64,000 nucleotides of DNA. Source: an uncultured Sutterella sp. (GTDB lineage Bacteria; Pseudomonadota; Gammaproteobacteria; Burkholderiales; Burkholderiaceae_F). The translations under genes were made by a program, and so were the position numbers. Under the pieces are notes generated by a model. The model was not told where the DNA came from. It saw only the letters and a program-made list of their open reading frames with translations, and made no database searches. Below are positions 26,722 to 36,478 of the stretch, piece after piece; position 1 is the first letter of the stretch; the number at the start of each line of letters is the position of its first letter. The stretch spans positions 40,983-104,982 of the forward strand of contig UPZS01000003.1 of the NCBI GenBank assembly GCA_900538905.1, in the 5' to 3' direction.

Positions 26722-27384
26722 TTACCTGATACTTGGAACGCAAAGAAGAAAGCAAACGGCTCCCGCCTTGCCCCTGCGCACAGTCTCAAGTCCCCAAGAT
26801 CGCAAAAGCTCATCGGAAATTTCGCTTTCGTTTTCAAGGTAAATAAATCCGTCTTCCTTCAGATGCGGCAGCGCCGCCTGAACGGCCTGCTGATGCAGCG
26901 ACAACGCAAACGGCGGATCAATGAAAATCACATCGAACACTTCGTCGGACTGCTTTAGCCAAACAAAAGCGTCTGCCGCAAAGCATTGAGCCACGTCCTG
27001 CGCCTGCAGTTTGGAGATCACCAGCGAAATAGCCGATGCCGTTTTGCGATCCTTTTCAAGCATCACCACGCGCGCTGCGCCGTTGCTAGCCGCTTCCAAC
27101 CCCAGTGCACCGCTGCCGGCGAACATATCCAGAAAAGACACGTTGGAAAAATCTCCAAGAAGATGCCGCAGCCAATCGAAAAGCGTTTCCCGTACGCGAG
27201 AGGGCGTCGGCCGCAATCCGTCACGCGAACCAACGGAAAGTGGCGTTCTTTTGTATCGCCCCGAAACGATGCGAACCGTGCCGTCAGCACCACGGGTTGG
27301 TAAACTAATGCGTTGGACTCTTTCGCCCGCTGTGGTGCCTGCGCGCCGTTGGGGCGCCGCTGGTTTTTTCTTGGTTTTCGTCAT
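26722..27384 (-). CDS. rsmD: 16S rRNA (guanine966-N2)-methyltransferase
   Basis: 220 residues from ATG 27384. The core begins VRIVSGRYKRTPL and has the SAM site FLDMFAGSGALGLEAASNGA and the catalytic IDPPFAL (DPPY-type) motif. It methylates G966 of 16S rRNA in the 30S head. About 33 residues precede the usual family start, so translation may begin later. The start codon chosen here shares bases with the divergent ftsY ATG (CATG). The pair rsmD/ftsY is divergent in E. coli too. Confidence 0.9.
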   Translation of the reverse strand: MTKTKKKPAAPQRRAGTTAGERVQRISLPTRGADGTVRIVSGRYKRTPLSVGSRDGLRPTPSRVRETLFDWLRHLLGDFSNVSFLDMFAGSGALGLEAASNGAARVVMLEKDRKTASAISLVISKLQAQDVAQCFAADAFVWLKQSDEVFDVIFIDPPFALSLHQQAVQAALPHLKEDGFIYLENESEISDELLRSWGLETVRRGKAGAVCFLLCVPSIR

Positions 27385-28300
27385 GGGATTTTTTTCACGC
27401 TTAAAAAGCGGGCTTGCCCGAACCCGTGTCAACATCGTCGGTCTATTTTCAGGCGGGGTTGTTGATGAAGAATTTTTTGAATCACTCGAAGAGACGCTGA
27501 TTGCCGCCGACGTCGGCTATAAGCCCACGTCCGTCATCCTACAGCGTTTGCGCGATACGGTGAAGCTCAAGGGCCTCAAAACACGCCAAGAAGTACGTGC
27601 GGCGCTGCGCGACGAAATCGAACGCATTCTGTTGCCGGCTCAAAAACCTATGAATCTGGAAGCGGCAAAGCCATTGGTGATCATGATGGCCGGCGTCAAT
27701 GGCGCAGGCAAAACTACCACAATCGGCAAAATTGCCAAGTGGCTTGCAGCGCAGAATAAAACCGTGTTGCTTGCCGCCGCTGATACTTTCCGCGCAGCAG
27801 CTCGTGAACAGCTGGCCGTCTGGGGCGAACGCAACAAAATTGATGTGATCACGCAAAGCGGCGGAGATCCCGCTGCCGTTGTTTTCGACGCCGTTTCGGC
27901 CGGGCGCGCCCGCAACACCGACGTCGTCATCGCAGATACGGCCGGACGCCTGCCCACGCAAACCAACCTCATGGAAGAACTGGCTCGTATTCGCCGCTCG
28001 CAAGGCAAAGCTATGGAAGGTGCTCCGCACGAAGTGCTTCTGGTGGTGGACGGTACCAACGGCCAGAACGCACTGGCGCAAGTCAAAGCCTTCGATCAAT
28101 ACGCCGGTCTCACCGGCCTTATCGTCACCAAACTTGACGGTACCGCCAAAGGCGGCGTACTGGTGGCCATCACTGCCGAGCGCGAGACCCCATTGCCGAT
28201 TTACTTCGTCGGCGTAGGCGAAACGATCGACGATTTGCAGCCCTTTGACGCCAAACGCTTTGCAAGCGCCCTTGTCGGCGAAGAGCTCGAGGACAATTAA
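27383..28300 (+). CDS. ftsY: Signal recognition particle receptor FtsY
   Basis: 305 residues starting MGFFSRLKSGLARTRVNIVG, which is the N domain of FtsY with a short amphipathic start and no long acidic A domain. The G domain holds GVNGAGKTTTIGK, AADTFRAAAREQL, DTAGRLPT and TKLDGTAKGG. FtsY is the membrane-side GTPase that receives ribosome-SRP complexes. The lack of the acidic A domain found in E. coli is seen in many bacteria. The cluster ftsY, ftsE, ftsX, rpoH is the E. coli order, here with a Ppx/GppA gene inserted after ftsY. Confidence 0.95.
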   Translation: MGFFSRLKSGLARTRVNIVGLFSGGVVDEEFFESLEETLIAADVGYKPTSVILQRLRDTVKLKGLKTRQEVRAALRDEIERILLPAQKPMNLEAAKPLVIMMAGVNGAGKTTTIGKIAKWLAAQNKTVLLAAADTFRAAAREQLAVWGERNKIDVITQSGGDPAAVVFDAVSAGRARNTDVVIADTAGRLPTQTNLMEELARIRRSQGKAMEGAPHEVLLVVDGTNGQNALAQVKAFDQYAGLTGLIVTKLDGTAKGGVLVAITAERETPLPIYFVGVGETIDDLQPFDAKRFASALVGEELEDN

Positions 28301-28343
28301 TCCAATTCCAGCCCATAGCAAACGACACTTGAGAGAAGACAAG

Positions 28344-29861
28344 ATGAAGGGTGAAGCACAGGACAAGCAGCCGATCTTGCTCGGCGCAGTTGATCTGGGA
28401 AGCAACAGCTTCCGTGTGGAAATCGGCCGGGTTGAGGACTACCGAATCACAACTGAAAGCTATTGGAAGGAAACCGTTCGTCTGGCCGGCGGCATTGACG
28501 AAAACGGTGCCTTTACGCCGGAAATTCAGGAGCGCGCTTTAGCTGCTCTGCGCCGCTTCCGAGAAAAACTCGACGGAATTGATCCGCAAAACATCCGCGC
28601 CGTCGGTACGCAAGCGCTGCGCGTGGCTACGAATTCCGCTGACTTCCTGCCTCGTGCCGAAGAAGCGCTCGGGCACCCCATTGAAATCATTGCCGGCCGT
28701 GAAGAAGCCCGTCTTGTCTTCTCGGGATGCGCTCATACGCTTCCTCCATCCAGCGAAAAGCGTCTCGTGGTGGACATCGGCGGAGCTTCGACGGAATTGA
28801 TCATCGGTTGCGGTTTTATCGCCAAAGAGTGCGAATCGTTTCATGTGGGATGCGTAAACACTTCTCGCGCCTTTTTTCCGGACGGCAAAATCACTGCCAA
28901 CGCCCTCAAGCAGGCTCAACTCTCGGCACAAGCCGAGTTTGAAGAAGCTCATCAGGAATTCTCCTTCCGCAACTGGGACGCCGCATATGGCAGCGCCGGC
29001 ACCATCGGCGCCGTTGCTGACATCGGCCTCGCCTCGGGCCTAACCAACGGAGTTGTCACACCGGCGCTCTTGAAGGTCATGCGCAAAGAGCTTGTTGAAG
29101 CGGGCGACATCCGCAAGATCAACTTCCCGGGCCTCAAGGAAGATCGCCGTGAGGTGATCGCCGGCGGCCTTGCCGTCCTCTCAGCCGTGTTCGATACGTT
29201 CAAGATCAAAGAAATGCGCCCGGCCTCCGGTGCGCTTCGCGTCGGTCTTCTCTACGACATGCTGGGACGCCAAGAGCAGCGCGATACGCGCGACAGCACC
29301 GTGACGGCCCTTATCAAGCGCTCGAGCATCGACAAGCAGCAAGCAGCCCGCGTGGCGGCCCTTGCCGACAAGTTTTTCGTGGCGCTCAGTCCCGATGATC
29401 AGCAGACACACGACTGCCGCAAACTGCTGCAGTGGGCTTCCATGCTGCACGAAACCGGTCGCGTGATCAGTCCGAGCGGTTACCATAAGCACAGTCAGTA
29501 CATTCTGATGAATTCCGATCTGCCCGGGTTCTCCCGTTACGATCAAACGCAAATGAGTACGCTCGTACTCGGTCAGCGAGGCAACCTCAAGAAAGTTGAA
29601 GGCGCATTACAGGATCCCGTCTTCGTCAATATGTTGCTCTCACTGCGTTTGGCTGTGATCTTTGCACATGCCCGCCGCACGCTGCGCCTGCCGGAAATCA
29701 AGTTGGAACGCGTCGCGCACACCCGTAAAACTGCGTTCCGCCTCTGGGTCGATCCGCAGTGGCTTTCTCGTCACCCGTTAACGGGCTATCTGCTTGAGCA
29801 AGAATCGCTCGTCTGGGCACGCGTCGGCATGGAATTCACGCTGCAAAACAACGCATCTTAA
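28344..29861 (+). CDS. ppx: Exopolyphosphatase / guanosine pentaphosphatase (Ppx/GppA)
   Basis: 505 residues from ATG 28344, preceded by a GAGAGAAG ribosome binding site. The actin-like ATPase fold shows AVDLGSNSFRVEIG, GTQALRVATN, REEARLVF and VVDIGGASTELI. The C-terminal part (about 315-505) is the HD-like and extension region of the long Ppx/GppA form. It shortens polyphosphate chains or removes phosphate from pppGpp; the sequence alone does not say which. It sits between ftsY and ftsE. Confidence 0.9.
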   Translation: MKGEAQDKQPILLGAVDLGSNSFRVEIGRVEDYRITTESYWKETVRLAGGIDENGAFTPEIQERALAALRRFREKLDGIDPQNIRAVGTQALRVATNSADFLPRAEEALGHPIEIIAGREEARLVFSGCAHTLPPSSEKRLVVDIGGASTELIIGCGFIAKECESFHVGCVNTSRAFFPDGKITANALKQAQLSAQAEFEEAHQEFSFRNWDAAYGSAGTIGAVADIGLASGLTNGVVTPALLKVMRKELVEAGDIRKINFPGLKEDRREVIAGGLAVLSAVFDTFKIKEMRPASGALRVGLLYDMLGRQEQRDTRDSTVTALIKRSSIDKQQAARVAALADKFFVALSPDDQQTHDCRKLLQWASMLHETGRVISPSGYHKHSQYILMNSDLPGFSRYDQTQMSTLVLGQRGNLKKVEGALQDPVFVNMLLSLRLAVIFAHARRTLRLPEIKLERVAHTRKTAFRLWVDPQWLSRHPLTGYLLEQESLVWARVGMEFTLQNNAS

Positions 29862-29882
29862 ACGACAGGCTTTCGCAATCCA

Positions 29883-30554
29883 ATGGTCTCCAACGGCGTC
29901 AACATTCCACTTGTCGAGCTCATCAATGCCGGCATTGAAATCAACGGAGAACGCCTCTCGGCCGGCATCACGTTCAACGTGACGCGCGGAGAGTTCGTTT
30001 GTCTGCACGGTCCCACAGGATCGGGCAAATCGTTGGCGCTCGCGATGATCGCAGGCATCCTTCGCCCCACGTTCGGCGAAGTGCGTGTGGCCGGCGACTG
30101 TCTCAACAACTTCGACGAACGCGAAATGGCCATCGTTCGCCGTTCCATGGGTATCATGATGCAGGAGTGTCTGTTGCTCGACAACCGCACCATACTGGAA
30201 AACGTGATGCTGCCGTCGCTTGCGGCCGAAGAATCCTACGGAAAAGCCCGCATGGCCGCCATGAATGCGTTGGACAAATGCGGCATCGCCGATCTGGCCC
30301 AATCCAGACCGCATGATCTTTCCGCCGGGCAAAAGCAGATCGCAAGTGTGGCCCGCGCCATCGTCAACGACCCACTACTCGTCCTGGCCGATGAGCCGTG
30401 CGCGCATCTCGATGCGGACAACGCACAACACCTGATGGATCTGTTAGGCGAAGTGTCGCTATCCAACGTCTCCGTGATCGTGGCTTCACATCTGCAACTC
30501 AATCCCTCCAACGTCGTTTGCCGTCCCATCATGCTGCAGGGAGGCCTGCGATGA
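29883..30554 (+). CDS. ftsE: Cell-division ABC ATPase FtsE, divergent
   Basis: 223 residues. Walker A is GPTGSGKS, but the next residue is Leu where Ser or Thr is usual. The signature reads LSAGQKQ instead of LSGGEQQ, and Walker B is LVLADEPCAHLD with a switch His in VIVASH. The gene overlaps ftsX by four bases, which fixes its identity as FtsE: with FtsX it sits at the septum and drives peptidoglycan hydrolases, of which EnvC in this window is the usual partner. The changes suggest reduced or different ATPase turnover. Confidence 0.85.
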   Translation: MVSNGVNIPLVELINAGIEINGERLSAGITFNVTRGEFVCLHGPTGSGKSLALAMIAGILRPTFGEVRVAGDCLNNFDEREMAIVRRSMGIMMQECLLLDNRTILENVMLPSLAAEESYGKARMAAMNALDKCGIADLAQSRPHDLSAGQKQIASVARAIVNDPLLVLADEPCAHLDADNAQHLMDLLGEVSLSNVSVIVASHLQLNPSNVVCRPIMLQGGLR

Positions 30555-31477
30555 GCATGTTTACAAGCACACGTTGGGCCGCCCGTCAAACCGTTCGCGC
30601 CATTGTGGAATTCAAAGGCCTCTTTTTGATGGCTCTCTCCTTGGCCGGTCTGGCACTCACCATTCCGTTTTTCCTCGCCACACTCGCCTGGTCTCTTTCG
30701 TCTCAAGTCTTCAATGTCCCGACGCAAGCTGAAGTCACCATCTTTGCCGATCGAAGCGCAGGCGAACAGTCCGTCAAGGAATTGGCTGAAGCCATTTCAG
30801 CAAACAGCGTTATCTCCGACGTACGCATCATGCCCAAAGAAGACGCACTTGCCATGGTTAATCAGTCGCTGGGTCTAAAAACCGAGGATCAACGCACCAA
30901 AGAAAAGGCCAAGAATAATCCGCTTCCCGACATCATCATTGCCACAGTCGCAAGCAACGTCTCGTCCGAGGAACTCGCCGCCGCAGCCGACGAGTTCCGC
31001 AAAATCAAAAACGTTGATCTCGTTGCCTATGACGACTCCTGGCAGCGTTACCTCAACGCGCTCTACACGGCTTTATCCGTTGTGCTCGGCATTCTCGGCA
31101 CCGTGGTTTTCCTGTTGGTGCTGCTCGTGATCTTTGCATCCGTGCGCCTCACAACCAACGCGCAACGAGACGAAATCCGTGCATTGCACCTATTCGGCGC
31201 AACTTCCAGCTTTATTCGCCGTCCGTACTCATGGCGCGGTTTCCTTACGCTGATGCTGGCGGCCGTTCTGTCTCTCGGCGTAACTGCCACCGGCGTTAGC
31301 CTGCTTGCCAAACCCATTGCCGATTTCGCCGGACTCTACGGTGTTACAGTAATACTGCGCATGCCCGCAATTGACTGGTGCCTGCTCTACGTCGCCTCGG
31401 CCGCACTTTTAGGCTACGTCGTCGGCTCCTTTGCTGCCAAAGATGCCATCACCCGCGTGCTGCGTCACCAACCCTGA
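30551..31477 (+). CDS. ftsX: Cell-division membrane protein FtsX
   Basis: 308 residues from ATG 30551, which overlaps the ftsE stop. It has one N-terminal membrane helix (about 24-48), a periplasmic loop (about 50-165) and three C-terminal helices, the FtsX layout, with RLTTNAQRDEIRALHLFGATSSFIRRP typical of the MacB/FtsX core. The periplasmic loop is where EnvC binds in E. coli. An in-frame upstream extension to 30398 is an overlap artefact within ftsE. Confidence 0.88.
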   Translation: MSMFTSTRWAARQTVRAIVEFKGLFLMALSLAGLALTIPFFLATLAWSLSSQVFNVPTQAEVTIFADRSAGEQSVKELAEAISANSVISDVRIMPKEDALAMVNQSLGLKTEDQRTKEKAKNNPLPDIIIATVASNVSSEELAAAADEFRKIKNVDLVAYDDSWQRYLNALYTALSVVLGILGTVVFLLVLLVIFASVRLTTNAQRDEIRALHLFGATSSFIRRPYSWRGFLTLMLAAVLSLGVTATGVSLLAKPIADFAGLYGVTVILRMPAIDWCLLYVASAALLGYVVGSFAAKDAITRVLRHQP

Positions 31478-31571
31478 CTTTTTCTGTCAAAATCCGACAA
31501 ACTTGACTGCACTCGGTTACGTCTTTTCGCAGTAGCATCCTGCTGTTCAATTGAAAGGCTTCTTTAGTTCC

Positions 31572-32708
31572 GTGACTGACACCCCTGCTATTTCGATTCC
31601 AACCGAAAACGAGTCGTCCGACACGACGGCGCTTGTTTCGGAACCGGACTCTGTCTGCCGTAAATCGGCCGGCGGAGCGCTTGTTACGCGCGGAAAAAAC
31701 GCAGGGCAAATCATCGTCTCCGACGAAAGCGGCAGCAAACAACTGGTGCCATATCAGGGCACACAAGGCGGTTCTCTTGTTGTTCGTCCCGCCCCCGTCA
31801 AAGGCGAAGTCGTCCCCTACGAGAAGAAACAGTATCTGCCCGCGGTCATTCCGCGTCTGGGCGACCTGGATGCGTACATTCGTTATGCCAACGCCGCTCC
31901 GATTCTCTCTGCCGAAGAAGAGCACGCTTTAGCCGTGCGTCTGCGCGATGAGGGCGACTTGATGGCCGCGCAGCAGCTCATACTTTCTCATCTGCGTTTG
32001 GTTGTCTCGATTGCCCGTGGTTTTCTCGGTTACGGTCTACCGCACGCCGACCTGATCCAGGAAGGCAATATCGGTCTCATGAAAGCGATCAAACACTTCG
32101 ATCCCGATCGCGGCGTGCGTCTGATGACTTTTTCCGTCCACTGGATTCGATCTGAAATTCAGGAATACATCGTGCGCAATTGGCGTATGGTGAAACTTGC
32201 GACAACCAAGAATCAACGCAAGCTTTTCTTTAATTTGCGCCAGATGAAGGCCGACGAAAAGTCTCTGTCCACTTCCGAAACGGAGCGCATTGCCGAAACA
32301 CTTGACGTTAAGCCCGAAGAAGTGCGCGAAATGGAAGCGCGTCTGTCGGGCGGCGACACGCCTCTTGAAAGTCCAGGATCGACAGACGCTGAAGACGACA
32401 ATGCGTTTGCCCCCATTGATTGGCTATCACGCGAAGAAGACGAACCAGAAGCGGCACTTGAAGAGCGCGACCGCAATCGCCTCACCGGCGAAATCCTTCG
32501 CAATGCACTTGATGCACTCGACGAACGCAGTCGACTCGTTGTGCAGGCGCGCTGGCTTCGCACGGACAACGATGGCAATCCCGATCCGATGACGCTACAG
32601 GAACTTGCCTCTAAACTCGGCGTCTCGGCCGAACGTGTACGCCAAATCGAAAAGAAGGCGATTGCCAAGTTACGCTCGGAACTTGCCGCCGACAAAGATA
32701 TTCTCTAA
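31572..32708 (+). CDS. rpoH: Heat-shock sigma factor RpoH with N-terminal extension
   Basis: 378 residues from GTG 31572 (TTG 31551 is the alternative; there is no upstream in-frame ATG near). Conserved regions start at about residue 95 with LDAYIRYANAAPILSAEEE and include the RpoH box QRKLFFNLR, SVHWIRSEIQEY in region 2 and the region 4 helix VSAERVRQIEKKA. E. coli RpoH is 284 residues, so about 90 residues are extra at the N-terminus; they are polar, of low complexity, and end in VVPYEKKQYLP. The extension is unexplained. It directs RNA polymerase to heat-shock promoters. Its position after ftsX matches E. coli. Confidence 0.9.
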   Translation: MTDTPAISIPTENESSDTTALVSEPDSVCRKSAGGALVTRGKNAGQIIVSDESGSKQLVPYQGTQGGSLVVRPAPVKGEVVPYEKKQYLPAVIPRLGDLDAYIRYANAAPILSAEEEHALAVRLRDEGDLMAAQQLILSHLRLVVSIARGFLGYGLPHADLIQEGNIGLMKAIKHFDPDRGVRLMTFSVHWIRSEIQEYIVRNWRMVKLATTKNQRKLFFNLRQMKADEKSLSTSETERIAETLDVKPEEVREMEARLSGGDTPLESPGSTDAEDDNAFAPIDWLSREEDEPEAALEERDRNRLTGEILRNALDALDERSRLVVQARWLRTDNDGNPDPMTLQELASKLGVSAERVRQIEKKAIAKLRSELAADKDIL

Positions 32709-32741
32709 CGCTTTTTTTGCCCACCAACCGACGCTCACACC

Positions 32742-33212
32742 ATGTTTCACGTCGTTCTCGTTCATCCAGAAATTCCGCCCAATACCGGCAACGCTATTCG
32801 CTTGTGTGCCAACACGGGCTGTACGCTTCATTTGATTGAACCGCTGGGCTTCAGTGTTGACGACAAACATCTCATCCGTGCTGGGCTTGACTATCACGAA
32901 TTCACGACCATGAAAACCTACCCGTCCTGGGAAGCGTTTCTGGAAACGGAAAGGCCCTCGACCTCACGTATGTTTGCGATGACGACCAAGGGCTCAAGCA
33001 TTTTCTCAACGATGAAGTTCCAGCCAGGCGACTGGCTCATTTTCGGTAGCGAAGGTCACGGCCTGCCCGACTCCATTCGAGAGTCGTTTCCAGCTTCTCA
33101 GCGCATCCGTCTGCCGATGATGCCCGAGAATCGTTCCCTAAACCTCAGCAATGCCGTTGCAGTGACAGTATTTGAAGCCTGGCGCCAAAACGGCTACAAA
33201 GGTTCAGTCTGA
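32742..33212 (+). CDS. trmL: tRNA (cytidine34/uridine34-2'-O)-methyltransferase TrmL
   Basis: 156 residues of the SPOUT family. [19 protein letters not shown] is the TrmL start, and [14 protein letters not shown] plus [21 protein letters not shown] form the deep knot that binds SAM. It methylates the ribose of wobble base 34 in leucine tRNAs. It follows rpoH by 33 bases and its stop is only three bases from the convergent proB stop, with no terminator visible between them. Confidence 0.93.
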   Translation: MFHVVLVHPEIPPNTGNAIRLCANTGCTLHLIEPLGFSVDDKHLIRAGLDYHEFTTMKTYPSWEAFLETERPSTSRMFAMTTKGSSIFSTMKFQPGDWLIFGSEGHGLPDSIRESFPASQRIRLPMMPENRSLNLSNAVAVTVFEAWRQNGYKGSV

Positions 33213-33215
33213 CCT

Positions 33216-34361
33216 TCACCGCTGCTTGTTTTCTTTGCTGACAAGCATCACCATATTGTCACGATGCACGGCTTCTTCCGGTCCGGAAAAGCCCAAAATC
33301 GCCGCGAAGTCGTCGCAGTGCCGCCCAGCAATCAATCGCAATTGCGCTGAGTCGTAGTTGACAAGACCACGAGCGATTTCCGTACCGTCAGGCGCAAGGC
33401 AGCCCACCACATCACCGCGAACGAAGTCGCCCTGAACAGCCTTGATTCCCACCGGAAGCAGGCTTGTCTTCTTTTCCGAAAGAGCTTGAGCCGCCCCGGC
33501 GTCAAGCACCACTAGCCCCTGAGCCCGCAGTTGGTCGGCCAACCAGTTGGCGCGTGCGTGCCAAGGCGCCTGCACGGCGGTAAGCTGCGTGCCGATCGCT
33601 TCGCCCTGTGCCAAACGCGGCAAAACGTTCTCTTCCCGTCCGTAGGCAATGACCGTGCTCGAACCGCTGCGTGCCGCCCGTTTGGCCGCCAAGATCTTGG
33701 TGATCATACCGCCCTTGGAAAGAGTGCTTGCGGCCCCTCCGGCCATCTTTTCCAGAGCAGGATCACCCGCGCTAGCTTCGGAAACGAACTTAGCAGTCGG
33801 ATCCTTGCGGGGATCAGCCGTATAGAGACCGCGCTGATCGGTAAGAATCACCAGCACGTCGGCTTCGATGAGATTGGTCACCAAGGCACCCAAGGTGTCG
33901 TTGTCGCCAACCTTGATTTCGTCGGTCACCACCGTGTCGTTTTCGTTGATAATCGGCACCACGCCCAACCGGAGCAATTCGAGGAGTGCTTCGCGGGCAT
34001 TCAGATAACGTTCACGGTTGGAGAGATCGGCGTGGGTGAGAAGAATCTGCGCCGTTTTAACGCCGTGCGACGAAAACGCCGTTTCGTAGGCCTGCACCAA
34101 GCCCATCTGGCCAACGGCAGCGGCGGCCTGCAACTCGCAAATACGCTCAGGGCGCTTACTCCACCCCAACCGCAATACGCCTTCGGCAATCGCGCCGGAA
34201 CTCACGAAAACCACTTCTTTGCCGTCGTGTACCAGCGAGCAGATCTGAGAAGCCAGGTTTTCGATCATCTGTCGATCCAATCCGCGACCGTCGTTGGTCA
34301 AAAGAGCACTTCCGACTTTCACGACAACGCGACGGGCATTTTTAAGCGCACTTTGTTCCAT
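33216..34361 (-). CDS. proB: Glutamate 5-kinase
   Basis: 381 residues from ATG 34361 ([21 protein letters not shown]). The amino-acid kinase domain has [19 protein letters not shown] and [18 protein letters not shown]; residues from about 280 form the PUA domain. It phosphorylates glutamate in the first step of proline synthesis and is normally feedback-inhibited by proline. proA is not in this window. obgE lies 41 bases upstream on the same strand, an arrangement common in betaproteobacteria. Confidence 0.95.
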   Translation of the reverse strand: MEQSALKNARRVVVKVGSALLTNDGRGLDRQMIENLASQICSLVHDGKEVVFVSSGAIAEGVLRLGWSKRPERICELQAAAAVGQMGLVQAYETAFSSHGVKTAQILLTHADLSNRERYLNAREALLELLRLGVVPIINENDTVVTDEIKVGDNDTLGALVTNLIEADVLVILTDQRGLYTADPRKDPTAKFVSEASAGDPALEKMAGGAASTLSKGGMITKILAAKRAARSGSSTVIAYGREENVLPRLAQGEAIGTQLTAVQAPWHARANWLADQLRAQGLVVLDAGAAQALSEKKTSLLPVGIKAVQGDFVRGDVVGCLAPDGTEIARGLVNYDSAQLRLIAGRHCDDFAAILGFSGPEEAVHRDNMVMLVSKENKQR

Positions 34362-34402
34362 GCCTTCCACTCCCTTGACCAACGATCAAGATAACTGTCA
34401 GC

Positions 34403-35506
<1,104 letters not shown>

Positions 35507-35551
35507 TTAAGTCAATCGCAGCCATTCGAAGGCCGCTTTGAACAGCATAAC

Positions 35552-35592
35552 GAAAAAAGCCCCGCGAGAACAACGTCCCGTCAGGGCTTTTT
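35552..35592 (-). terminator. Terminator between rpmA and obgE
   Basis: AAAAAGCCC and GGGCTTTTT arms around an inner loop (inner pairs include GACGGGACGTTG against CGAGAACAACG partly), with a T run on the minus strand. Likely partial, since obgE follows in the same direction. Confidence 0.7.
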
Positions 35593-35634
35593 CACTGGAG
35601 CGAGGCGCCGCTTTCACGGCACCCGACGCCTTAA

Positions 35635-35898
35635 TTAGCCGGCAACCGGAACAACCTTCACGAACTGGTTGTTCTTCGGGCCCTTCACTTCGAAGGTCAC
35701 CACACCGTCGACCAGAGCGTAGAGCGTGTGGTCGCGGCCGATGCCGACGTTGTCACCGGCGTGGAACTTGGTGCCGCGCTGACGAACGATGATGCCGCCA
35801 GCGTTGATCATGGCGTTACCGAAAACCTTGACGCCGAGGCGCTTTGCCTGAGAGTCACGACCGTTGCGGGTGGAACCGCCGCCTTTCTTGTGTGCCAT
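35635..35898 (-). CDS. rpmA: 50S ribosomal protein L27
   Basis: 87 residues: [15 protein letters not shown] at the N-terminus, then [21 protein letters not shown]. The N-terminal tail reaches the peptidyl-transferase centre. There is no N-terminal prepeptide of the kind cleaved in Firmicutes. It follows rplU by 34 bases. Confidence 0.98.
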   Translation of the reverse strand: MAHKKGGGSTRNGRDSQAKRLGVKVFGNAMINAGGIIVRQRGTKFHAGDNVGIGRDHTLYALVDGVVTFEVKGPKNNQFVKVVPVAG

Positions 35899-35932
35899 TT
35901 TCTATGTTCTCTTCAAAAAATCGTTACTTAAA

Positions 35933-36244
35933 TTAAGCCTGGATCTTGACGATCTTGACTTCCGTGTAGTTCTGACGGTGGCCGGCGCTCTTCATGGAGT
36001 GCTTGCGGCGGCGGAACTTGAAAATGCGGACCTTGTCGGCGCGGCCGTGATGGGTCACGACAGCGGTCACGGCAGCACCTTCCACGACGGGGGTACCGAC
36101 CTTAAGGCCTTCTTCGGTGCTCACAGCGAGCACTTCGTTGAAAACCACTTCGCCTTCAACGTCGGCGTTGAGGGTTTCGACCTTGAGAAAATCACCTTCG
36201 GCAACGCGGTACTGCTTGCCGCCGGTCTTGATAATTGCGTACAT
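35933..36244 (-). CDS. rplU: 50S ribosomal protein L21
   Basis: 103 residues starting [18 protein letters not shown], with the L21 C-terminal [21 protein letters not shown]. It binds 23S rRNA in the large subunit. A strong promoter lies 145 bases upstream and the leader contains a stem (see separate entries). Confidence 0.98.
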   Translation of the reverse strand: MYAIIKTGGKQYRVAEGDFLKVETLNADVEGEVVFNEVLAVSTEEGLKVGTPVVEGAAVTAVVTHHGRADKVRIFKFRRRKHSMKSAGHRQNYTEVKIVKIQA

Positions 36245-36358
36245 GTAGTTTTTCCTCGCCGTTTTGCGCCCGGTTACCCGGTTGGCAAAACCTTTTTGTA
36301 ATTACACATCACGCGCACTGCGCCACCGAACGAAGCCGTACGATGTTGCGCGCACGCG

Positions 36359-36383
36359 CGTTCCTTCCCTGCGAAGGAAGGGA
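36359..36383 (-). promoter_or_regulatory. Stem in the rplU leader
   Basis: TTCCTTC and GAAGGAA arms around a CCTGC loop, six to thirty bases after the -10 box. It could be a ribosomal-protein leader that binds L21; this is a guess from position only. Confidence 0.3.
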
Positions 36384-36388
36384 TCGAG

Positions 36389-36417
36389 ATTATGACAGAG
36401 TAAACTCAGGCTGTCAA
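36389..36417 (-). promoter_or_regulatory. Sigma-70 promoter of rplU-rpmA
   Basis: On the minus strand TTGACA (36417-36412), a 17-base spacer and CATAAT (36394-36389). It is the best consensus promoter in this part of the window. Confidence 0.8.
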
Positions 36418-36478
36418 CCGTTCCAAGACCTGTTTTTTCAGAAAAATCAGGCGCTTGTCGCGCAATATCCTCAATTAA

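Noticed and set aside
27539..28405. 288-codon frame opposite ftsY
   Set aside because: It covers the antisense of the FtsY G domain and carries no domain signal.
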